NCBI GenBank assembly: GCA_965249045.1
Contig: OZ252213.1
Location: forward strand, 1,798,001 to 1,862,000
Length of the DNA: 64,000 nucleotides
Direction: 5' to 3'
DNA from: Nemesobacter sp965249045
GTDB lineage: Bacteria > Desulfobacterota_D > UBA1144 > Nemesobacterales > Nemesobacteraceae
Position numbers and translations under genes: made by a program. Positions within the stretch are counted from its first letter, which is position 1. Every line of letters starts with the position of its first letter. The notes beneath the pieces were generated by a model, which saw only the letters and a program-made list of their open reading frames with translations, was not told the DNA's origin and searched no databases. Shown here one piece after another: positions 58,361 through 64,000 of the stretch.

Positions 58361-59893
58361 TCACTGCCACTCTATGGTGCCGGGAGGCTTTGTGGATATA
58401 TCGTACACAACCCGGTTTATCCCCTTTACCTCGTTTATGATCCTCACCGAAATTCTCCCTAACAGATCATAGGATATCTTCGACCAGTCGGCGGTCATTC
58501 CGTCCGTACTGCTTACGGCTCTCAGCGCGCAGACGTTTTCATAGGTGCGCTCATCGCCCATTACCCCCACCGTCTTTACGGGGATAAAAACACAAAAAGC
58601 CTGCCATATCTCATCGTAGGCGCCAGATTTCTTAAGCTCATCGATAAAAACACTGTCGGCGTGCCTAAGTATGGAAAGTCTCTCCCGCGTAACCTCTCCC
58701 ATTATCCTGATCGCAAGACCGGGACCGGGAAAGGGGTGACGTCCTATAAGAAAAGGGGGAAGCCCGAGCTTCTCGCCAACGCTTCTCACCTCGTCTTTGA
58801 AAAGTTCCCGAAGAGGTTCGACTATCTCAAGGTTCATTTTTTCCGGAAGTCCTCCAACGTTGTGGTGGGACTTTATCACGGCCGATGGGCCCTTGACGCT
58901 CACGCTCTCAATCACGTCGGGATAGAGGGTTCCCTGGGCAAGGAAACGGACGCCGGATATCTTCTCAGCCTCTTCCTCAAAAACCCTTACGAACTGCTCG
59001 CCCATAATCTTTCTTTTCGTTTCGGGGTCCTCAACGCCCTCAAGACAAGAGAGAAACCTCTCAGAGGCATCCACGTGAATGAAATTCATCTCAAACTCAG
59101 AAAAAGCGTCTCGGACCTCTTGTGCCTCATCAAGCCTCATGCACCCCGTATCGACGAAAATGCAGTAGAGCCTGCGACCCACCGCTTCGTTGATAAGAGC
59201 CGCTGTGACCGAGGAATCCACTCCTCCCGAGAGTCCGCATATGATTTTGCCGTCCCCGACTATTTCTCTTATCCTGTGTATCGAGTGCTCTATGAAAGAG
59301 CCCGCCGTCCAGTTTCCACTGAGACCTGCCACTTGGAAAAGGAAATTGGAAAGTATCTTGGCTCCAAATTCCGTATGCGCAACTTCCGGGTGGAACTGTA
59401 CCCCGTAGATGTTTCCGCCCGCGTTTCTTACTACCGCGCACTCCGTGTTCTCGGTATCGGCTATCGCCGCAAACCCCTCGGGCACTCTCAAAACCCTGTC
59501 GCCGTGAGACATCCAGACGCCTGAAGTCTGCGCTACACCGGAGAAAAACGGGTCTTCTGCTCTCACGTTCAAAACGGCCGGGCCGTACTCCCTTTTCTCA
59601 GAACGTTCGACTTCCCCTCCGAGCTGGAAAACCAGCACCTGAAGCCCGTAACATATACCCAGAACGGGAATTCCCAAAGACAGTATTTCTTCCCCCACTC
59701 TGGGAGAAGCTTCCTCCCAGACGCTTGAGGGCCCTCCGGAAAGTATTATCGCCCCCGGTGGGTCTTTCCTTATTTCGTCCGCGGTAGTGTTGTAGGGTTT
59801 TATCTCGGAATAGACCCCGAGTTCCCTCGTACGCCTGGCGATCAGCTGCGTATACTGGGAACCGAAATCAAGAACCAGAACTTTTTCCCGCAT
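58361..59893 (-). CDS. guaA: GMP synthase (glutamine-hydrolysing)
   Basis: Amidates XMP to GMP. 510 residues from ATG 59893. The class I glutamine amidotransferase has GPSSVWEE, the catalytic Cys of VLGICYGLQ and the His/Glu of QFHPEVAHTE. The PP-loop ATP-pyrophosphatase has CGLSGGVDSSVTAAL. C-terminal dimerisation segment ends PGTIEWQ. The frame upstream to 59929 is not homologous. guaB lies 96 bases upstream on the same strand. Confidence 0.97.
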   Translation of the reverse strand: MREKVLVLDFGSQYTQLIARRTRELGVYSEIKPYNTTADEIRKDPPGAIILSGGPSSVWEEASPRVGEEILSLGIPVLGICYGLQVLVFQLGGEVERSEKREYGPAVLNVRAEDPFFSGVAQTSGVWMSHGDRVLRVPEGFAAIADTENTECAVVRNAGGNIYGVQFHPEVAHTEFGAKILSNFLFQVAGLSGNWTAGSFIEHSIHRIREIVGDGKIICGLSGGVDSSVTAALINEAVGRRLYCIFVDTGCMRLDEAQEVRDAFSEFEMNFIHVDASERFLSCLEGVEDPETKRKIMGEQFVRVFEEEAEKISGVRFLAQGTLYPDVIESVSVKGPSAVIKSHHNVGGLPEKMNLEIVEPLRELFKDEVRSVGEKLGLPPFLIGRHPFPGPGLAIRIMGEVTRERLSILRHADSVFIDELKKSGAYDEIWQAFCVFIPVKTVGVMGDERTYENVCALRAVSSTDGMTADWSKISYDLLGRISVRIINEVKGINRVVYDISTKPPGTIEWQ

Positions 59894-59989
59894 CTTACAG
59901 TTGCCTCCCTCGTTGCGGTAAAGTCCCAAAGATACAGAATGGTAAACCGCTCTTTCTGAGGCTGACTTTACGAGATAAGAAAACCGTTA

Positions 59990-61459
59990 TCACCCGATCC
60001 TGTAGTTGGGAGATTCCTTGGTAATTACGATATCGTGAACGTGACTTTCCTGAAGCCCGGCGTTGGTAATCTTTACGAACTTCGCCTTTTCCTGAAGCTC
60101 CTTTAGGGTTGCTGAACCGGTATAGCCCATTCCCGCTCGAAGCCCCCCGACCAGCTGGTAAATTATCGCCCCTATATTACCCCTGTAAGGAACCCTTCCC
60201 TCTATTCCTTCCGGAACAAGCTTGGCTTCCATCATCTCATCGTCCTGGGCGTAGCGATCTTTGCTCCCGGCCCTCATCGCTTCAATCGAACCCATGCCAC
60301 GGTACACCTTGTAGGTTCTCCCCTGGTAGAGAACGACCTCCCCGGGAGCTTCATCAGACCCGGCAAGCAGATTTCCTATCATGACGGAATCCGCCCCGGC
60401 GGCAAGCGCTTTGGTTATATCCCCCGAGTATTTTATTCCCCCGTCGGCTATTACGGGTATATCGTGTTTTTTCGCTACGGAACAGACCTTTATTATGGCG
60501 GTTATCTGTGGCACCCCTATGCCGGCTATCACGCGCGTTGTGCATATCGATCCGGGACCGACCCCTACCTTAAGACAATCCGCACCCGCTTTTATAAGAT
60601 CCTCGGCCCCTTCAGATGTGGCTATGTTGCCTGCCACAAGATTTATATCGGGGTGCTTTTTCCTTATGCGGGCCAAGCTGTCGAGCACCCTCTTCGAATG
60701 TCCGTGGGCGGTATCTACCACTATGACGTCACAACCCGCCGCAACAAGCTCATCCACCCGCTCCTGGCTGTGCTTATCAACCCCGACCGCGGCTCCAACG
60801 AGAAGTCTTCCCATCGTGTCCTTAGACGCCTTGGGGAACTTCTCTATTTTCTCTATGTCCTTCATGGTTATAAGGCCACGAAGCTTGAAGCTGTCGTCGA
60901 CGACCGGAAGTTTTTCTATCTTGAACTTGTGAAGAAGCTCCTTGGCTTCCAGAAGAGTGGTACCTTCTTTGACGGTGACAAGCTCTTTTCTGGGAGTCAT
61001 GACCTTGTCGATTTTAAGGTCCATGTTCTTTTCGAATCTTATGTCCCTGTTGGTGATTATTCCGTGAAGAGTGTTGTCGGGCTTTACGACGGGAAGACCC
61101 GAGATATCGTTTTTAACCATTATCTCAAGAGCTTCTCTGACCCGGGTTCCCGGACGTACGGTCAGGGGATTCACTATCATTCCGCTTTCGTACTTTTTTA
61201 CCCTCTCAACCTCGCCCGCCTGTTCAGGGATGGAAAGGTTCCTGTGGATTATTCCTATGCCGCCTTCCTGCGCCATGGCGATTGACGTCCGAAACTCCGT
61301 TACGGTATCCATGGCCGCGCTCAGTATGGGAATATTAAGGGTTATACGCCGGGTAAGGCGCACCGACACGTCAACTTCGCTGGGAAGAACTTCCGAGTAG
61401 CTTGGTGATAGTATTACGTCGTCAAAGGTAAGCGCTTCTTCAAAAACAAAATCCTGCAT
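59990..61459 (-). CDS. guaB: IMP dehydrogenase
   Basis: Oxidises IMP to XMP, the committed step to GMP. 489 residues, TIM barrel with an inserted CBS pair (about 95-210: VREALEIMVKNDISGLPVV, LLEAKELLHKFKIEKLPVVDD). Barrel motifs include SAAMDTVTEFRTSIAMAQEG, DTAHGHSKRV, KVGVGPGSICTTR with the catalytic Cys, and GMGSIEAM near the C-terminus. It lies 5 bases after the hypothetical 125-residue gene. Confidence 0.97.
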   Translation of the reverse strand: MQDFVFEEALTFDDVILSPSYSEVLPSEVDVSVRLTRRITLNIPILSAAMDTVTEFRTSIAMAQEGGIGIIHRNLSIPEQAGEVERVKKYESGMIVNPLTVRPGTRVREALEIMVKNDISGLPVVKPDNTLHGIITNRDIRFEKNMDLKIDKVMTPRKELVTVKEGTTLLEAKELLHKFKIEKLPVVDDSFKLRGLITMKDIEKIEKFPKASKDTMGRLLVGAAVGVDKHSQERVDELVAAGCDVIVVDTAHGHSKRVLDSLARIRKKHPDINLVAGNIATSEGAEDLIKAGADCLKVGVGPGSICTTRVIAGIGVPQITAIIKVCSVAKKHDIPVIADGGIKYSGDITKALAAGADSVMIGNLLAGSDEAPGEVVLYQGRTYKVYRGMGSIEAMRAGSKDRYAQDDEMMEAKLVPEGIEGRVPYRGNIGAIIYQLVGGLRAGMGYTGSATLKELQEKAKFVKITNAGLQESHVHDIVITKESPNYRIG

Positions 61460-61464
61460 AGCAG

Positions 61465-61842
61465 CTAGCCAGCCTTCTTTGTGGTGGTGACTTTCCTTGC
61501 CCTGGGTTTTCTTGTTTTCGGGGCGGGTTTTGCTTTTTGCTTATCGTCGGGAACAGCGCTCCCGCTCATGCTTTGAAAACCTTTTCTGAAAAGATCGAGA
61601 ATTTTCTTCCTTGCGTCGGAAGCCTCCACCCCGAGTTCAATCTCTATTTCCTGCTCTTTTTCCAGGAGATTCAGAAAAACGGATACGATACCCACGTAAG
61701 TAGTGTCATCTACTTTTTCAAATCCCATGGATCTCAAAAGCTTTTTCGGAACGACCGGGAACTGGAAATCAACGGTGCCGACGGACTCTTTGGAAAGGGA
61801 ACCGTCTTGACTTATGCTTATTTTTATTCGTGTAGATTTCAT
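61465..61842 (-). CDS. Hypothetical protein, 125 aa
   Basis: Not recognised. N-terminal alpha/beta part (MKSTRIKISISQDGSLSKES, FPVVPKKLLRSMGFEKVDDTTYVGIVSVFLNLLEKEQEIEIEL) and a C-terminal Lys/Pro/Ala-rich tail (AKPAPKTRKPRARKVTTTKKAG) like those of nucleic-acid-binding proteins. It is just upstream of guaB in the same orientation. Confidence 0.62.
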   Translation of the reverse strand: MKSTRIKISISQDGSLSKESVGTVDFQFPVVPKKLLRSMGFEKVDDTTYVGIVSVFLNLLEKEQEIEIELGVEASDARKKILDLFRKGFQSMSGSAVPDDKQKAKPAPKTRKPRARKVTTTKKAG

Positions 61843-61957
61843 TACTTAACCACCGGATTATTTCTATAAAGGAGACATAGTTTACTAAAAACGGCTTAAT
61901 AAAGCAATTTCGGTCCTTGAACGCTCCCACCGAAGCAGCAACCGTGGGAGATTTACG

Positions 61958-62530
61958 CTAGCCCTCGGATATCACTTCGAAATCTGTAATCTCGATTTCG
62001 TACTTAAGGCCCAGAATCTTGTTCACGGAAAGATAAAAAGTGTTGAAGAAAACGGTGTTGCCGGGCTTTATGTTGAAATTGGCCGATGCCTCCGTGCCGG
62101 TAAGCACCGAGAGGTCATCCCCGCTTTTTCTGCTCAGTTTTTGAAGAGGATCATCCGTATCGGCGTTTCTAAGGTCCCGCAGGGAAAGGGTGTTGCCGGA
62201 ATAAAAGTCCTGAACGTAAACGGTCCGCCCCGATACCTGGAAACTGCTTCTGAGCTTTATGTAGCTGACGGGCACGTCGCTTTCGTTCATGATCTCCCCG
62301 CGAACGAAGAAAAGATAGCCTTTCTTGGTTGTTATCCACCGGGAGTCGGTGTTTCTCACAATCAGTTTGCGGGAAATATCATCGCTTTGCCAAAACCATC
62401 GCTCGGGATAAAGTCCGAACTTAAAAACCCCCAGGCCGAGTGCGAGAACAACCCCTATCAGGATAAATATCCGCGGGTGGTTTCTCTTTTTTACCTCGTC
62501 TATTCCGTAAAATATCTTTTCCGTATCCAT
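61958..62530 (-). CDS. DUF3426-like membrane-anchored protein, 190 aa
   Basis: From ATG 62530. A short cytoplasmic N-terminus (MDTEKIFYGIDEVKKRNHP), one membrane segment (RIFILIGVVLALGLGVF) and a periplasmic beta domain: GYLFFVRGEIMNESDVPVSYIKLRSSFQVSGRTVYVQ, then AGTEASANFNIKPGNTVFFNTFYLS. The pattern is that of DUF3426/FxLYD-type beta-sandwich domains, as also in the gene at 32.7 kb. Function unknown. Confidence 0.68.
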   Translation of the reverse strand: MDTEKIFYGIDEVKKRNHPRIFILIGVVLALGLGVFKFGLYPERWFWQSDDISRKLIVRNTDSRWITTKKGYLFFVRGEIMNESDVPVSYIKLRSSFQVSGRTVYVQDFYSGNTLSLRDLRNADTDDPLQKLSRKSGDDLSVLTGTEASANFNIKPGNTVFFNTFYLSVNKILGLKYEIEITDFEVISEG

Positions 62531-62691
62531 AAGTCCGGTCCCGGAAATAAAAAGCCTGCGAAAGGGCAAAGCGACGCCTTCGGAGGCAGATTATAACCGT
62601 AATATCCGCTTTTCCCACAAACGGAGTTGGCCTCGCGGAGCGCAAGCCGGACCGCTACCTGGAGAGCGCCCGAAGCCATTAACCGATTCAT

Positions 62692-62720
62692 TTTACAACA
62701 CATGTCCTTCAAGCTATAAA
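62692..62720 (+). promoter_or_regulatory. Candidate promoter of the 62801 outer-membrane protein
   Basis: TTTACA (62692-62697), 17 bases, TATAAA (62715-62720); about 80 bases before the ATG. It gives a 5' leader of about 70 nt. Confidence 0.5.
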
Positions 62721-62800
62721 TATTAGGGACAAAGAGCTTCAGGCTCTCCCCTGCGTACGGATTTAACCTCAGAAATAAGAACTTATCGGGAGAAAGAATC

Positions 62801-63628
62801 ATGAGCAGAACGCTTAAGAATCAGAAGACGCGTTTTTGGGTCTTTGTGTTTGCTGTAGGAATGATTTTCGGTGTTTCCGGCAATGCGGTTGCCCAAAGCG
62901 GCGGTTTTTACGTCGGCGCTTCGGCCGGGGTTGAGCGAGCGAGCATAGAACACGCGAAGACCGTTGACAGCACCGACGCTCCAGGCGATTTCCTGCAGAG
63001 CGGGAAGATCTATCACACCAGCGATTCCGCAAGCGAAACGGGTTTTGGAGGCGGACTGTTTGTCGGCTACCGCTTTAACCTAGATCCAAGCGGCACCCTA
63101 TATTTAGGCGCCGAGATTGACGGGCGGTTCCACGGCGGCACGACAAGCGGAATGCTTCCCGGAGACGGGCAGTCCGAGGACAGAAACCAGTACGGAGAAG
63201 CTTGGCCCGATGAGTGGAGCGTTGAGAGGAAAAACAGCTACGGGGTAACGTTTATGCTCGGCGCAAGTCCCCCGTTTCTGATTTCGCTTGTGGGTCCGGG
63301 CGCGGGCGTCTACGTGCTCGGCGGTCTGCGCCGCATGGACGCGGAGTTAACGGTTGATTCCAACGGCTGCTCAACTGGTCGCGAGCTTTGCGGTCCCGGA
63401 GATCTAACTTCAGGCAGCAACTCCTACGACGAGACTTTCTACGGATGGACGGTCGGAGGAGGCCTTGAGAAGACGATCGGAGACAAGATAGGAATCCGGG
63501 GCGAGATACGTCACACGCAGTACGGAAAAGAGGACCGGGAAACTTTTCCGGATGCCGCAGCCAGGGTTCCCATATCGCTTGACGGGAACGAAACCAGCTT
63601 TTCGCTCAGCGCCGTTTTATACTTCTGA
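62801..63628 (+). CDS. Outer-membrane beta-barrel protein, 275 aa
   Basis: A signal peptide (FWVFVFAVGMIFGVSGNAVAQ) and a small porin-type barrel with regular amphipathic strands (GGFYVGASAGVERASIEH, GFGGGLFVGYRFNL, GTLYLGAEIDGRF, YGVTFMLGASPPF, YGWTVGGGLEKTIGDKIGIRGEIRHTQYG), ending ALLYF-like VLYF with the C-terminal Phe. It resembles the proteins at 5697-6530 and the broken gene at 2616-5332 in layout. Contains the paired Cys of CSTGRELC in a loop. Probable SD GGGAGAAAG. Confidence 0.85.
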   Translation: MSRTLKNQKTRFWVFVFAVGMIFGVSGNAVAQSGGFYVGASAGVERASIEHAKTVDSTDAPGDFLQSGKIYHTSDSASETGFGGGLFVGYRFNLDPSGTLYLGAEIDGRFHGGTTSGMLPGDGQSEDRNQYGEAWPDEWSVERKNSYGVTFMLGASPPFLISLVGPGAGVYVLGGLRRMDAELTVDSNGCSTGRELCGPGDLTSGSNSYDETFYGWTVGGGLEKTIGDKIGIRGEIRHTQYGKEDRETFPDAAARVPISLDGNETSFSLSAVLYF

Positions 63629-63641
63629 AACGTTTTTGGCC

Positions 63642-64000
63642 CTACCAGAACTTGCTGTAGAGCTTCTCGGCGTTATTCCAGAAGATATTCTCTTTTAATT
63701 CCTCGGAAATGTCCGCGCCTTCTATTTTCCAGTATTCAGAAGCAAAATCGCTCCACGGAATATCCGACCCGAACAGGAAACGGTCGGCTCCTATGCCTCT
63801 TTCCTCAATTTCCTTGAGTATCCACGAGGACCCGAAGCCCACGGCCCATGAGGAATCGGTGTATACCTGGTATCCGTCCTCAATCAGTTCGAAAAAGCGG
63901 GGAACGAACTTGATATGACCACTGACTCCGCCTCCCATGTGAACGACATGAATCTTGTTACGCTTCCCGTACTCTCTTATGAGGGCAAGCGCGTTATCGA
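63642..64000 (-). CDS. Amidohydrolase family protein, C-terminal part (5' end outside window)
   Basis: The frame is open from the window edge to a stop at 63642. It reads ALALIREYGKRNKIHVVHMGGG, then YTDSSWAVGF, GADRFLFGSDIPWSDF and ENIFWNNAEKLYSKFW, a typical PF04909 amidohydrolase end: a beta-strand ending in His, the LFGSD strand with its catalytic Asp, and the closing NAEKLY helix. Substrate unknown. Convergent to the beta-barrel gene. Confidence 0.8.
   Translation of the reverse strand, partial: DNALALIREYGKRNKIHVVHMGGGVSGHIKFVPRFFELIEDGYQVYTDSSWAVGFGSSWILKEIEERGIGADRFLFGSDIPWSDFASEYWKIEGADISEELKENIFWNNAEKLYSKFW

Noticed and set aside
58661..59524. 287-codon ORF antisense to guaA
   Set aside because: Shadow frame within a clear guaA.
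60464..61285. 273-codon ORF antisense to guaB
   Set aside because: Shadow frame; guaB is full length.
1..64000. CRISPR arrays
   Set aside because: No regularly spaced direct repeats were found; the only tandem low-complexity tract is the proline-coding triplet run.

Overview
The window is a stretch of Gram-negative bacterial chromosome at moderate GC. It carries mostly housekeeping genes, with a few islands of accessory, mobile and decaying DNA. Evidence for a diderm is the complete lipoprotein maturation set (lgt, lnt, lspA), tolB, tonB, a LolB-like lipoprotein and three outer-membrane beta-barrel genes. The heat-shock sigma factor rpoH, a futalosine-pathway menaquinone gene (mqnC), a bacterial PUR-domain protein and an endonuclease-type MutL suggest a deep-branching lineage near the former Deltaproteobacteria (Desulfobacterota, Dadabacteria or similar). 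That placement is inference from gene content; no rRNA gene is present.

Layout. 1-2.4 kb: uvrA 3' end, a small unknown gene, tRNA-Asn, rpoH. 2.6-5.3 kb: an outer-membrane protein gene broken by a 1.8-kb insertion sequence and two frameshifts, followed by a nested palindrome. 5.7-14.0 kb: a minus-strand run HNH - tolB - thpR - rplU - rpmA - membrane CHD protein - alaS - beta-barrel protein. 14.1-16.6 kb: a small membrane peptide, lgt, lnt. 16.5-21.8 kb: minus-strand TPR lipoprotein - LolB-like lipoprotein - HPr - hisD - hisC. 22.0-24.5 kb: a GC-rich, decayed PPC/Calx-beta secreted-protein gene bracketed by two copies of a short repeat, one with terminal inverted repeats. 24.5-34.8 kb: a lipoprotein, mqnC, eda, a Fur/PerR regulator, a nitroreductase-like protein, efp, mutL with two small upstream genes, a triple-repeat secreted protein, a PUR protein and a thioesterase.

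34.8-42.3 kb is a compact minus-strand run carB - greA - tonB - lspA - ribE - aroK - lipoprotein Do protease. 42.4-44.6 kb holds two adjacent genes with PD-(D/E)XK nuclease signatures, unlike the surrounding housekeeping genes; this is the best candidate for an undescribed defence-type module. Then thiC, a lipoprotein sugar-dehydrogenase-like propeller with 56 consecutive prolines, tsaD, a complete hipBA pair, a Dabb protein, a 911-residue fusion (two cyclic-nucleotide-binding domains, a PlsC acyltransferase, an SGNH hydrolase), coaX, a lipoprotein with a strong terminator, a sugar-nucleotide epimerase, guaB/guaA, and another beta-barrel gene. The window ends inside an amidohydrolase.

The genes connect in several ways. 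The many lipoproteins here would be matured by the Lgt/LspA/Lnt enzymes also encoded here. The 56-proline run would need EF-P, whose gene here has Gln rather than Lys at the aligned tip position. Several genes have near-consensus promoters very close to their start codons, so some transcripts may be almost leaderless.
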